Shown one piece after another: positions 37,751 through 46,635 of a stretch of 64,000 nucleotides of DNA. The notes beneath the pieces were generated by a model. The model made no database searches, was not told where the DNA came from, and saw only the letters and a program-made list of their open reading frames with translations. Source of the stretch: Pseudobutyrivibrio sp. 49 (lineage in GTDB: Bacteria; Bacillota; Clostridia; Lachnospirales; Lachnospiraceae); contig NZ_FNDP01000002.1 in NCBI RefSeq assembly GCF_900100545.1, positions 150,064 through 214,063 of the forward strand. The letters are read 5' to 3'. Position numbers and translations under genes: made by a program. Each line of letters begins with the position of its first letter. Positions within the stretch are counted from its first letter, which is position 1.

Positions 37751-39124
37751 TTATTCATCTCCAGTATGGTTCTGCTTTTCAAGAGACGCCAAAATCTCAT
37801 CGGCAGAAACCACTTTATCGAAACCTTCTGTACTTTCCTTCTTGAAAAGAATTCTAATTGTCATAAGCACAAGCTTAACATCTAATAAAAATGTATAGTT
37901 TTCGATGTACATTAAATCCAGCTTAATCTTGTCATAAGCCGATGTATTATATTTTCCGTAAATCTGAGCAAAGCCTGTAAGACCGCCCTTTACCTTGCTA
38001 CGGAATTCAAACTCAGGGATAGCCGCTGTATATTTCTCCACGTGCTCTGTTCTTTCAGGACGTGGACCTACAATGGACATATCTCCCTTTATAATGTTAA
38101 ACAACTGTGGAAGCTCATCCACGCGAGTTGCACGGATTACATGTCCCACCTTTGTAATTCTGTCGTCATCATCTGTGGCTGGACGCTGCTCAGCATCCTC
38201 CACCATACTTCTGAACTTTAAGATATCAAAAATCTTTCCGTCCTTTGTAACACGAGCCTGCTTATAAAAAACAGGACCATGATCCTCAAGCTTGATCGCA
38301 ATTGCGATAATAAGCATAAGTGGTGATAATACCACTGCTGCAATCACACAAAGTACCACATCAAAGAATCTCTTAACCAACTCCTGCTCAGGTGTAAGAC
38401 CAGTAGTATTAATCATTACAAGCGGTGTGTCGAACTGATGAATATCCTCGCCTCCACCAATGATTACATCGGAAATCTTTGGAGTGATGTAGGTCTCAAT
38501 TTCGTTCATGTAGCAGTATTTCAAAAGATCATTACGCTGCTCAGCGCTAACATCTGATATTACTACACCGTCAAAATTCTTAAGCTCAGCGATTACATTA
38601 TCAAAGCCCTCATCGATGCTGATAACCTTTTTAATGTTATAGCTATCTTCTCGGGTATCCATCTTCAGCTTAAGTCCAACAGATTCCTTGTTTCCATAAA
38701 CCATAAGAAGCTTGCTGGCATTGGAATATTTGTTGTAAATCGCGAAGAATATGAAAACGAATATTCCTGAAATTACAAAATCTGCAAGTGTAAGACCCAT
38801 CATTGGCTTTACAGAAATCATTACATTAGCCATAAGTGAAAGCTGTAAATATGTGATAAGATTTACAATACAAATAGCAATCCACTGAGAAAACATTACA
38901 TCTGCAATTCTAAGAATTCCATATTTAAATCCCTCACAAAGGTGGATAATCACAAGGTTTAATATGAAATAAACGCCCATGAATACGTACTTTCCACGGC
39001 CCCACATAGGGTGGAAATATTCCCAGTTAAAAATGTAGTTCCAATAAACATATAGGTACACTAGTGTAAGAACTACTAGCTCGATTAAGCTTTCAATTTT
39101 TCTAACAGTATTCTTATTTTTCAC
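37751..39124 (-). CDS. WcaJ-type initiating phosphoglycosyltransferase
   Basis: A 457-residue polyprenyl-phosphate sugar-phosphate transferase. It attaches sugar-1-phosphate to undecaprenyl phosphate to start a repeat unit. It has four N-terminal helices, a central Rossmann-like domain (about 130-220), and a C-terminal bacterial sugar transferase domain. That domain has KRFFDVVLCVIAAVVLSP, GPVFYKQARVTKDGKIFDILKFRSM, the catalytic Asp-Glu in RATRVDELPQLFNI, and GDMSIVGPRPER. The start is GTG sharing a base with the stop of the GT2 gene (TAGTG). A paralogue lies at 58.2-59.6 kb, so the region has two initiators. The first sugar is unknown. Confidence 0.92.
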   Translation of the reverse strand: MKNKNTVRKIESLIELVVLTLVYLYVYWNYIFNWEYFHPMWGRGKYVFMGVYFILNLVIIHLCEGFKYGILRIADVMFSQWIAICIVNLITYLQLSLMANVMISVKPMMGLTLADFVISGIFVFIFFAIYNKYSNASKLLMVYGNKESVGLKLKMDTREDSYNIKKVISIDEGFDNVIAELKNFDGVVISDVSAEQRNDLLKYCYMNEIETYITPKISDVIIGGGEDIHQFDTPLVMINTTGLTPEQELVKRFFDVVLCVIAAVVLSPLMLIIAIAIKLEDHGPVFYKQARVTKDGKIFDILKFRSMVEDAEQRPATDDDDRITKVGHVIRATRVDELPQLFNIIKGDMSIVGPRPERTEHVEKYTAAIPEFEFRSKVKGGLTGFAQIYGKYNTSAYDKIKLDLMYIENYTFLLDVKLVLMTIRILFKKESTEGFDKVVSADEILASLEKQNHTGDE

Positions 39125-40074
39125 TATTCTTCCTCTTCCTGTGCCAAGGTGTATTTATCTCTTACTATATACTGAGGTGAATTGTTATTGTTGATAAAGT
39201 TTCTACCAACATATTCACCAAGCATTCCAAGCATCAGCATCTGAACTCCGCCAATTATCAGTATTGTAGCTATGAGCGATGTCCAACCTTCTACATCACC
39301 ATGAATCAAGGTATTTATTACAATAACTACTACTAAAATGAATCCCAACAAAGTGGCAAGGAATCCTAAAACTGACGTTAATCTAAGTGGTTTAATTGAA
39401 AATGAAATAACTCCTTCAAACCACAAATTTACAAGCTTTGACAATGTGTAGGTACTTTCTCCCACCTCTCTTGCCTTATGTTCTACGTATACATTTGCCA
39501 TGTTATCAGTAGCTCTAAGCATGAGTCCCCAGATATATGGGTAAGCGCCCTTATACTTAATCATCTGATCTCGCACAAAGGAATTAATAACGAAATAGCT
39601 GTTAAGCTCAATATTCTTTGGCTTACCAATCATTTTAGTAGCTACATATCCATTTAGATTGTGACCAAACTTTTTAAAAGCTGAGTCCTTTTTCTCATGA
39701 TATTTTGCAAATACGATATCATAACCCTTTTCTATTTCTTCTAAAAGCTTATGGGCTTCGCATGGTGGGTTCTGACCATCATCATCAAGTACAACCATGT
39801 AATCGCCTGTGGCCGCTGTAAGCCCACACATAGTGGCACCGTCCTGCCCAAAATTTCTAGATAAATTAATTGCTACAACTCGGCTGTCTTCATCAGCTAA
39901 TGACTTCAGGACATTAAAGGTGTTGTCCTTTGAACCATCATTTACCAGTACAACCTCTACATCATAATCAGTCTCAGGAAATTCCTTAAAAATATCCTTT
40001 ACAACGCCTGATACTGTGTCCTGTGAATAATAACAAGGTATTACAAATGAGATTTTCTTGTCCATCCTGCTCAT
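39124..40074 (-). CDS. GT2 polyprenyl-phosphate glycosyltransferase
   Basis: A 316-residue GT2 enzyme of the GtrB/DPM-synthase type, with FVIPCYYSQDTV, VNDGSKDNTF and the acidic VVLDDDGQNPPCEA near residue 97. Two C-terminal helices end in EYVGRNFINNNNSPQY. Its nearest relative in the window is the GT2 at 5.8 kb (both have DDDGQxPxxE, AKxHEKxxSxFxxxGxxxNxxxxxMxGKP-like loops and NSPQYV). These two probably make the same or a similar lipid-linked sugar. The ATG has GGAGG 9 bases before it. Stop and the next gene's GTG overlap. Confidence 0.89.
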   Translation of the reverse strand: MSRMDKKISFVIPCYYSQDTVSGVVKDIFKEFPETDYDVEVVLVNDGSKDNTFNVLKSLADEDSRVVAINLSRNFGQDGATMCGLTAATGDYMVVLDDDGQNPPCEAHKLLEEIEKGYDIVFAKYHEKKDSAFKKFGHNLNGYVATKMIGKPKNIELNSYFVINSFVRDQMIKYKGAYPYIWGLMLRATDNMANVYVEHKAREVGESTYTLSKLVNLWFEGVISFSIKPLRLTSVLGFLATLLGFILVVVIVINTLIHGDVEGWTSLIATILIIGGVQMLMLGMLGEYVGRNFINNNNSPQYIVRDKYTLAQEEEE

Positions 40075-40100
40075 AAAATCACGCCTCCCATTGTAGTCTG

Positions 40101-41351
40101 TTAGTTCTCCTTACTTCCTCTCCTTAAAAATATGTAAATTAATAAATAAGTATAGTAAGGTGTCATGTATTTATAGTACATATCAAGTCCCAAATCTATG
40201 AAGAAGAAGGAAACCAAAAGTGACAGGCAAATAAGCTTTACTTCCTTGCTGTGTGTCTTTATGGTGTCAATCACAAGTTTCACTGGGAACCAGTAATATG
40301 CTACAAATCCTAAAAATCCGAAGCTAAAAAGTAGCTCCATATAGTTCATGTGAGTCTGAATATTTCTGTAGAAATACTCTGTACCCTCTCGGTATTCCTC
40401 AAGCTTTGAATATGGCATTGTTACAAAGGAATAAAAGCCATGTCCAAATAATGGAGTCTCCCAGAAATGTTTTTTAAAGGCATCCATTACAGCTAATCTC
40501 TGACCTGTACTTGTGTGCAAATCAAACTCGGTGCTGCCGAATGCAGTAAACATCTCCACGATTCTATATCCGATAATACGATAAAGCATTGGAACGGTAA
40601 GGATGGCGATGGCCATAATAGCTACAAATCCTACCATGATTCCAATGTATTTTTTTACATCTTTTGAATTCTTTGCTGTGCCAAGAAGCATGATTCCCAC
40701 TACAAAAATAAATGGAAGTGCTGATGACTTTGAGCCAGTAAGTACTATTCCCACTGCTCCTAAAATTGCAAAGAATAAATATGGCTTAAGCTTCTTTAAT
40801 ACTATTACGGAATACATAATAGGAATAAGCATAAGCAGGTAAAGGTTTCCTGTGTCAATATCTGTTCCTCCAGGTACCTTTCCCAGTCTATAGAATTGCC
40901 CCTGTAGAGCAAGGCCCCAAAGGTAATCATACTTAATTGTAGTGATATATGTAGCTACAATAACGATGGCTCCCACTGAGCTAAGTATTTCAATAAGCTC
41001 ATCTCTATTGTGCCAAAGGATTTCGTAGCAAAGTACTGCTGGAAGAATAGTAAGTATTGTGTACTGCATGCTATATATGTTATTTCCATCAAAGAGGTTG
41101 AAATGACCATACACAAAAACTAAAGCCTGGAAAATAATCAGCCACAATATGGCTACATTAAAGATACTTTCCTTTGTCTTCTGAAAATCTTCTTTTGTAA
41201 GAATAAGACAGTAAGCAAATCCCAAGAAATCTGCAGCAAGATTAATCACCTTAGCGTATGTGAATACAACGCCGTGGTCACATCTCACATATATGATTAG
41301 TGCAAGCAATATTATTGAGATTAGCTTTTTATTCTTCCTAATGAAATCCAT
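40101..41351 (-). CDS. O-antigen polymerase/ligase-like protein (Wzy type)
   Basis: A polytopic membrane protein of about 416 residues with some 11 helices and the Wzy/WaaL pattern. It has GIVLTGSKSSALPFI in the middle, then an external loop with PLFGHGFYSFV and THMNYMELLFSFGFLGFVAYY. It is likely to polymerise lipid-linked repeat units outside the cell. I choose ATG 41351 because GGAG lies 9 bases before it. GTG 41366, directly after the stop of the upstream gene, is a possible alternative adding five residues and has only a weak ribosome site. Together with the WcaJ-like gene it would belong to a Wzx/Wzy-type pathway. Confidence 0.82.
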   Translation of the reverse strand: MDFIRKNKKLISIILLALIIYVRCDHGVVFTYAKVINLAADFLGFAYCLILTKEDFQKTKESIFNVAILWLIIFQALVFVYGHFNLFDGNNIYSMQYTILTILPAVLCYEILWHNRDELIEILSSVGAIVIVATYITTIKYDYLWGLALQGQFYRLGKVPGGTDIDTGNLYLLMLIPIMYSVIVLKKLKPYLFFAILGAVGIVLTGSKSSALPFIFVVGIMLLGTAKNSKDVKKYIGIMVGFVAIMAIAILTVPMLYRIIGYRIVEMFTAFGSTEFDLHTSTGQRLAVMDAFKKHFWETPLFGHGFYSFVTMPYSKLEEYREGTEYFYRNIQTHMNYMELLFSFGFLGFVAYYWFPVKLVIDTIKTHSKEVKLICLSLLVSFFFIDLGLDMYYKYMTPYYTYLLIYIFLRRGSKEN

Positions 41352-41366
41352 TACATTTATCTCCAC

Positions 41367-42932
41367 TTATAGTCCAAATACATTCGGTGCTGTCTTGTAC
41401 CAAATGATTCTTGCGCCCATATCTTTTAAATATGCAGCCAAAGCGCCTGCTGTATACTCTGGGCTTGTCATAAGCCAGTCTGGCCCGTCAAATATTGCCA
41501 CCTCAGGAGATACTGCTTCATAAAAGCCAGTCTCTGTAGGCATGCTGTTATTTCCATGGTGTGCGCACTGGAGAATGTCTGAATCCAGTTTATCTCCGTA
41601 GGTCTTTACCAAATATTCTGCAATATATTTGCTGTGAGCGTCAGCACAAATAAATGCGCTTCGCTTATCTGTTTCAATCTTAAATACCAGTGAGTCGTTA
41701 TTAGGAATGTCCTCTCGTCCCTCTGAATTAAGTACGATGTCGTCCATGGCGTTGAAGAATGTAAGCTTCAAGCCATCTGTATATTCCAAAACCTGATTGC
41801 GCTTAACATAATTAATATTTTCAGCGTCCTCTGTTATTTCCTGGAATTTTTCATAGGTATCTACATCATCCCACTCCTGTAAATTCAGACTGTAGAAAGT
41901 CTTTGCATCAAGTGGTGTAACATAGATTTCTTTAATCTTTATACCCTGTGGATTCTCATAGATAGCATTGAAAGTATCCATGTGATCCTTGTGGTAATGG
42001 GTGAGAATCCAGGCATCAACTGTGCCCCCGTTCTCGTTTATCACATCTCGCATCTGCTGCTCATTTCCAGCATTACCACCATCTATCACAATCAGTGTTC
42101 CATCGTTAATATTTTTTAGTGTATATGCCAATCCTTGGTCGCCGGATTTATCCTCGTATTCTGTGAGGAGCCAAGTAGGGTCGTTTGGCATTAGCACAGC
42201 GTAATTTGCGGTACGTCCGTACATGGTAAATCCGTAATTCAAATAGCTGTAAAGCACATTTTCTACCGCTGAAACAACCACGTAATCCACATCGTTTTCC
42301 TTGGCATATTCCACCACCTGTGATGGATCTGGCTTCTCATTTGTAAGCTCATATGCCTCATTTGGAAGTGAGCGGCTGTATGGCATTGAAAATCTGCTAT
42401 CCATCTGTCTAAGATATACTGCGACTTTCTGTGGCGCCATAATTCTAATGGTGTCACCTTCATAATCTGCAAACAAATCGCAGATAGTAACCACATCCTG
42501 AGGTACCTTATTTCGGTTCTCTGCCTTTGTGAACCAGTCCTGTGTGTAGATGCAATGACCAAGAACTCCGATTATCACACATGACAATCCAACGCATAAA
42601 AGCTTTTTAAGGCCGTTAAACCTTTTTATGGCTAATGTATAGCCATAGGCAATCACCATCATAATCGGTACTAATCCGTAAAATCTAAGATAGTACTGAT
42701 CAAAGGTAGATGGCTCCAAAAACCTCTTAAAAATCAATAACGATATCGGATTATAAATCAATATTATTGTCAAAAGAGAGTACCATAAAAAGGCAAATCT
42801 CTTTATCTTTTCTTTTTCAAGAATTAGTATCCCTAGAAGAGCAAGGACGAAAAGACTGGCATAGCCAAAGTCATTCCAGTAGTCCTTAGTGATACTAACT
42901 AAATATTCTCTTTGAACCATTTGTACCACCAT
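41367..42932 (-). CDS. Membrane half-protein with ComEC-like metallo-beta-lactamase domain
   Basis: A 521-residue protein. Residues 20-130 hold four membrane helices, residues 140-255 a soluble linker region, and residues 265-510 a metallo-beta-lactamase fold. The metal motif is complete: H312-x-H314-x-D316-H317 (LTHYHKDHMD), a later Asp in ICADAHSKYI and a His in CAHHGNN, as in ComEC-type hydrolase domains. The start, ATG GTG GTA, overlaps the upstream DUF6077-like gene by 34 bases and has only a weak ribosome site (AGAAGA). The membrane part looks like the missing second half of that gene, so the two frames may be one gene broken by a single-base loss. Hydrolysis outside the cell, for example of a phosphodiester, is speculation. 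Confidence 0.72.
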   Translation of the reverse strand: MVVQMVQREYLVSITKDYWNDFGYASLFVLALLGILILEKEKIKRFAFLWYSLLTIILIYNPISLLIFKRFLEPSTFDQYYLRFYGLVPIMMVIAYGYTLAIKRFNGLKKLLCVGLSCVIIGVLGHCIYTQDWFTKAENRNKVPQDVVTICDLFADYEGDTIRIMAPQKVAVYLRQMDSRFSMPYSRSLPNEAYELTNEKPDPSQVVEYAKENDVDYVVVSAVENVLYSYLNYGFTMYGRTANYAVLMPNDPTWLLTEYEDKSGDQGLAYTLKNINDGTLIVIDGGNAGNEQQMRDVINENGGTVDAWILTHYHKDHMDTFNAIYENPQGIKIKEIYVTPLDAKTFYSLNLQEWDDVDTYEKFQEITEDAENINYVKRNQVLEYTDGLKLTFFNAMDDIVLNSEGREDIPNNDSLVFKIETDKRSAFICADAHSKYIAEYLVKTYGDKLDSDILQCAHHGNNSMPTETGFYEAVSPEVAIFDGPDWLMTSPEYTAGALAAYLKDMGARIIWYKTAPNVFGL

Positions 42933-44080
42933 TCATGTCTTCTTCTAAACGGAAAATACTGATCACTGCCACCAGTAGCATCACTCTGAAGCATCCAGAT
43001 AAGTGTGTAGAAAACACCCAAATATGCTGGACCAACAAGACTGGCAATCAAATATCTGATGCCATAGATTCTCTTGTTGTAGGCACACATAAGAACCCAT
43101 GTAATAACTGCCATGATTGGAATGAATATAATTCCCAGGGAAGTAAGCGAGCTTGCCCCCATAGAAATGGCTATTATTGGTAAAATTCTTCCATTGCTTA
43201 GCGTACTGCTGTAGCTTTTAATCAAATACATAGTAAAAAAAGGAATGGCTATAACTGTAAGCACAGCCTTTCCCTGCCATATTGCCCCCAATAATCTGAA
43301 GGTTACTGAGTAATGGGAATACAATCCAAAAATATAAGCAAAAGACAGGATTAATAAGAATATCAATCTGTCATCTGTTTTCTCAAAAATAAACTGGGCT
43401 ATATAGTAATAAACGCCGTAAGCTATCAATAGGAAAAGCACTGGTAAAATAGTGTGACAAACTGTAGTAACCTCAAAACCAGATACCTTTGAAAGCATGG
43501 CAATGTAGGAATCCCACGAATAGGCCAGTCTTTTTTCCAAGGTGTTAGGCATGGTGCCGTCTATGATATTTACATAGGAAAGTGCATCGTATGTGATAGT
43601 ATCCTTGCTGGATACCACGTAATCATAATCATCATATGACCATTCATTGACCTCATAGCCATAAGCCATATATAGCTGAAGCACTAACACTGCCATAAAT
43701 GCTAAGAAATAAATTACTGTAAATCCATCAGTAAATATTTTTTTTGTTATAATTCCAAACTTTGTTGTAGCTGTCTTTATGCCAGCAGAAAAACTTTTAC
43801 GCTCTAAAACCAACCACGCTATCAAAAGCACTGCAATCAATGGAAAATACGCTTTTAGTAATAATGTAAATGCACCTGTAACAGCTTCACCCATTGTAAC
43901 CCAAAGCTGAAGCCATGCTATAACAGAGTACAATATATAAAATATCCCAAGGTTTCCAAAAAAACCGATAAGATACTCTTCTGTCAGGCTCACACGCGCC
44001 TTATATGTAATTAGTCGACCCACTGCCATCGGAATAACTGTGAAGAAAAGCAGAAAGGCTAATGCTCTAATTATTATCAA
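42899..44080 (-). CDS. DUF6077-like membrane protein, probably truncated
   Basis: A 393-residue protein with about nine helices, similar to DUF6077-type GT-C-like membrane proteins. It has an acidic loop YDDYDYVVSSKDTITYDAL after helix 4, then FRLLGAIWQGKAV and IAISMGASSLTSLG. It ends abruptly after RRRHEWWYKWFKENI, where family members usually continue with more helices and a soluble tail. Those features are found in the overlapping next frame. Adding one T after AATATTT would join the frames as WFKENILVSITKDYW. The start is TTG, 14 bases inside the end of the NeuA-like gene, with GGAG 7 bases upstream. Confidence 0.7.
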   Translation of the reverse strand: MIIIRALAFLLFFTVIPMAVGRLITYKARVSLTEEYLIGFFGNLGIFYILYSVIAWLQLWVTMGEAVTGAFTLLLKAYFPLIAVLLIAWLVLERKSFSAGIKTATTKFGIITKKIFTDGFTVIYFLAFMAVLVLQLYMAYGYEVNEWSYDDYDYVVSSKDTITYDALSYVNIIDGTMPNTLEKRLAYSWDSYIAMLSKVSGFEVTTVCHTILPVLFLLIAYGVYYYIAQFIFEKTDDRLIFLLILSFAYIFGLYSHYSVTFRLLGAIWQGKAVLTVIAIPFFTMYLIKSYSSTLSNGRILPIIAISMGASSLTSLGIIFIPIMAVITWVLMCAYNKRIYGIRYLIASLVGPAYLGVFYTLIWMLQSDATGGSDQYFPFRRRHEWWYKWFKENI

Positions 44081-44768
44081 GTTTTTTCTCCATCATTAAT
44101 TCTGCGATTTCAAAATCGATTGGATAGTCGATATCTACTGAATCCTCTCGTGACATCACGTATGTAGTGGTGTTATCGCAGTAATATGTTCTCTTTTCCT
44201 TCAGGAGCTCATAATCAAGGATGTAGATGGCTCCGTTTGGAATATAGAAAGTGGCATTGGTCTGACGGTTTGCAATGTTGGAACCTGCAGCTCCAAAGCC
44301 TGCATTGCTTACTCGACCATTTTCATCTACCACGTGATACCAGCCTGGAGGTGTCTCTGCCTCTGTAAATGAAATGAGTGTTGTAGACTGATCATCCTCG
44401 AACTTTTCAATAGCCTCATCAATATGATGCTCATCTCTACAAGGCACTGTAGGAAGGCACACCATAAATTTATCAAGCTTTTCGCCTGTCTCATTCATTA
44501 CGAATTCTGCTGCATGAATATATACGTCTACAGCAGAGGCTGTGTCGCTTGCTAAATAATCCGGACGCATAAATGGAACCTCTGCGCCATACTCTCTTGC
44601 CACTTTAGCAATGTCTTCGTCATCTGTTGTGACAATGACTCTATCGATATGCTTTGCCTTCTTGCAGGCCTCTATCGTATATGCGATAAGAGGCTTGCCA
44701 CAAAGCTCTTTTATGTTTTTTCCAGGGACGCCCTTGCTTCCGCCTCGGGCTGGAATAAAAGCTATCAT
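44067..44768 (-). CDS. CMP-nonulosonate cytidylyltransferase (NeuA/LegF-like)
   Basis: A 233-residue enzyme that activates a nonulosonic acid (sialic, legionaminic or related) with CTP to give the CMP-sugar. The nucleotide-binding motif IPARGGSKGVPGKN is at residues 4-17, followed by VIVTTDDEDIA, LPTVPCRDEHHID and a late DIDYPIDFEIAE that carries the metal-binding Asp. I start at ATG 44768, one base after the NeuB stop. The frame is open 11 codons further upstream, but that would overlap NeuB. The preceding GGGGTG may serve as ribosome site. Confidence 0.92.
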   Translation of the reverse strand: MIAFIPARGGSKGVPGKNIKELCGKPLIAYTIEACKKAKHIDRVIVTTDDEDIAKVAREYGAEVPFMRPDYLASDTASAVDVYIHAAEFVMNETGEKLDKFMVCLPTVPCRDEHHIDEAIEKFEDDQSTTLISFTEAETPPGWYHVVDENGRVSNAGFGAAGSNIANRQTNATFYIPNGAIYILDYELLKEKRTYYCDNTTTYVMSREDSVDIDYPIDFEIAELMMEKKLDNN

Positions 44769-44769
44769 T

Positions 44770-45819
44770 TTAGAAATCACCCCATGTGAAGATATCATCA
44801 TATTTTACGTCATGCTTAAGCTCACGTCCGATAAGAGCCTCATAGTACTTTGGAGAAATTCCTGTACCTGGGCGCTTGTAATCGAGATCCTCAAATGTGA
44901 GCACGTGACCAGCTGGCATGTCGTGCTTTGCAACGATTGAACGCTTAAACTCATCACGACGGTTCTGATCCTCAACAACCACCTTGTGATAGTTACCAAG
45001 CATGTTGTAACCCTGGCGAGCTGCATCACAGATAGCCTTAAGCTCTGCTGGGTCAGCACTAACCTTGTGATCCCAACCTTCCATGTTCTTATCCATTGTG
45101 AAGTGCTTCTCAATGATGCATACGTTCTTTGCGATGCTCATGATAGGAGCAACTGTTCCGATTGTATGATCTGAGTAACCAACTGGATAATCAAATACCA
45201 TGTTGTACATATCGATGTTGTTAAGGTTTACATTTTCATCCTTTGGTGGGTACATAGATACACAATGAAGGATAACGATCTCGTGGCAGCCACCCTCTTC
45301 AAGAGCCTGAACCGCTGCACAAACATCATCCATACCTGTAAGACCTGTAGAGATAACAACAGGAACACCCTTGCTACCAACGTGTCTAAGGAATGGAATG
45401 TTGTCTACATCAAGTGATGCAACCTTAAGATATGGTACGTGAAGCTCATCAACAAGGAAATCTGCACCAGCCATTGAGAATGGTGTAGATACAAAATCGA
45501 TATCAAGCTCCTCGCAGTACTTCTGAAGCATAACATGCTGCTCCTTAGAAACTGCATAAGCCTCCATAACTGACTTTAATGTATAGTCTGTACGGTTTCT
45601 GTAATCATCTCCAAGGAAATAGTTGTCTTCATACTTCTTCTTTGAGAAGAGGTCGTCTACTGTCCATGACTGAAGCTTAACAGCGTCAGCACCGCACTCC
45701 TTTGCTGTCTTGATAAGAGTCTTGGCAAGCTCCATATCACCGTTGTGATTAGCACCAAGCTCTGCAATAATATATGGTCTCTGATTTCCTTCAACCATTG
45801 CCTGATAATTAAATCTCAT
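44770..45819 (-). CDS. Nonulosonic acid synthase (NeuB/LegI-like)
   Basis: A 349-residue synthase that condenses phosphoenolpyruvate with an N-acylated six-carbon sugar to a nine-carbon nonulosonic acid. The TIM-barrel domain shows IAELGANHNGD near residue 18, AVKLQSW, FVSTPFSMAGADFL, ISTGLTGMDD, LHCVSMYPPKDENVNL, GYSDHTIG and EKHFTMDKNMEGWDHKVS. A SAF/antifreeze-like domain fills about residues 285-345 (ISPKYYEALIGRELK). The sequence alone does not tell N-acetylneuraminate from legionaminate. The LegB- and PtmE-type genes nearby favour a legionaminate-like product. It is directly followed by the CMP-transferase gene. Confidence 0.93.
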   Translation of the reverse strand: MRFNYQAMVEGNQRPYIIAELGANHNGDMELAKTLIKTAKECGADAVKLQSWTVDDLFSKKKYEDNYFLGDDYRNRTDYTLKSVMEAYAVSKEQHVMLQKYCEELDIDFVSTPFSMAGADFLVDELHVPYLKVASLDVDNIPFLRHVGSKGVPVVISTGLTGMDDVCAAVQALEEGGCHEIVILHCVSMYPPKDENVNLNNIDMYNMVFDYPVGYSDHTIGTVAPIMSIAKNVCIIEKHFTMDKNMEGWDHKVSADPAELKAICDAARQGYNMLGNYHKVVVEDQNRRDEFKRSIVAKHDMPAGHVLTFEDLDYKRPGTGISPKYYEALIGRELKHDVKYDDIFTWGDF

Positions 45820-45822
45820 TGT

Positions 45823-46632
45823 TTATTCCTCCATTTGAATATCACTCCACCAGTAACCCTGGTGATTTATTGATAATTTCAAGCTGTCCTCACGAACACC
45901 CTGAAGCTTATTAGCTAATTTTTTAAAATACTCATATCTACCAGAAAGAATGCTGTAATGCTTTTGTTTTACATCATATTCCTTCTTTAAGTCACGGCTG
46001 GTACCAGCAGTGTTATTTTCGTAGATACGATAAATTGTTGCAGCATTTTTTACCATAATGCCATTACCCACATCCAAAAGTAATCTCGTGAAAAGATACC
46101 AGTCAAATACTGGGGAGGTGCACTCATTAAGACTATCTAAAAACTCCTCTGAAATAGCATTTAGATTAATACCTGTATTTGATAACCCAAGGAAATTTTG
46201 CTGGGAAATCTGCTTTATATCTGTCACAGTCTCTGGCAGTGTTTTGAACACCTTCTCGCCATCTTCTGTAACGAATTCATTATAAAAGAATACCTTTGTT
46301 TTGTCTAATTCATAGGCCTTCTTGTACTCCTCAGCTCTGGTAGCTGAACAGGCATCATCTGCATCTATCAGGATAGCTAAGTCATAGCCTAGTTTCTTGG
46401 CTTGTTTTAGCATCTCTATGCGGGTTTGGACTATTGATAACTGCTTATCATGACAATCTACAACAACTGCATAGTCTGGTAAGTCTAGCTCTGCTAATTC
46501 AGACTCTGTGTAATTATCATTGATTATCAACAAGTCAGTATCTTTATCTGTCTGGTTATCCACGGAATCTAATAATTCCTGTAGATAAGGCCTAGCCTGT
46601 TTGTATATAACTGTTGCAAAACATGTTTTCAT
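45823..46632 (-). CDS. GT2-like glycosyltransferase
   Basis: A 269-residue soluble GT-A enzyme, with CFATVIYKQARPYLQELLDSV at the start and LLIINDNYTE. The metal motif is LAILIDADDACSATRAEEY near residue 88. The protein lacks the C-terminal helices of the polyprenyl-phosphate enzymes, so it likely adds a sugar to a lipid-linked chain in the cytoplasm. The gene is placed 3 bases before the NeuB-like gene. Donor is unknown. Confidence 0.8.
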   Translation of the reverse strand: MKTCFATVIYKQARPYLQELLDSVDNQTDKDTDLLIINDNYTESELAELDLPDYAVVVDCHDKQLSIVQTRIEMLKQAKKLGYDLAILIDADDACSATRAEEYKKAYELDKTKVFFYNEFVTEDGEKVFKTLPETVTDIKQISQQNFLGLSNTGINLNAISEEFLDSLNECTSPVFDWYLFTRLLLDVGNGIMVKNAATIYRIYENNTAGTSRDLKKEYDVKQKHYSILSGRYEYFKKLANKLQGVREDSLKLSINHQGYWWSDIQMEE

Positions 46633-46635
46633 GAT

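Noticed and set aside
41367..42932. A competence (ComEC) gene
   Set aside because: Only the metallo-beta-lactamase part is similar. The membrane part is short and unlike the ComEC channel, and no other competence gene is near.
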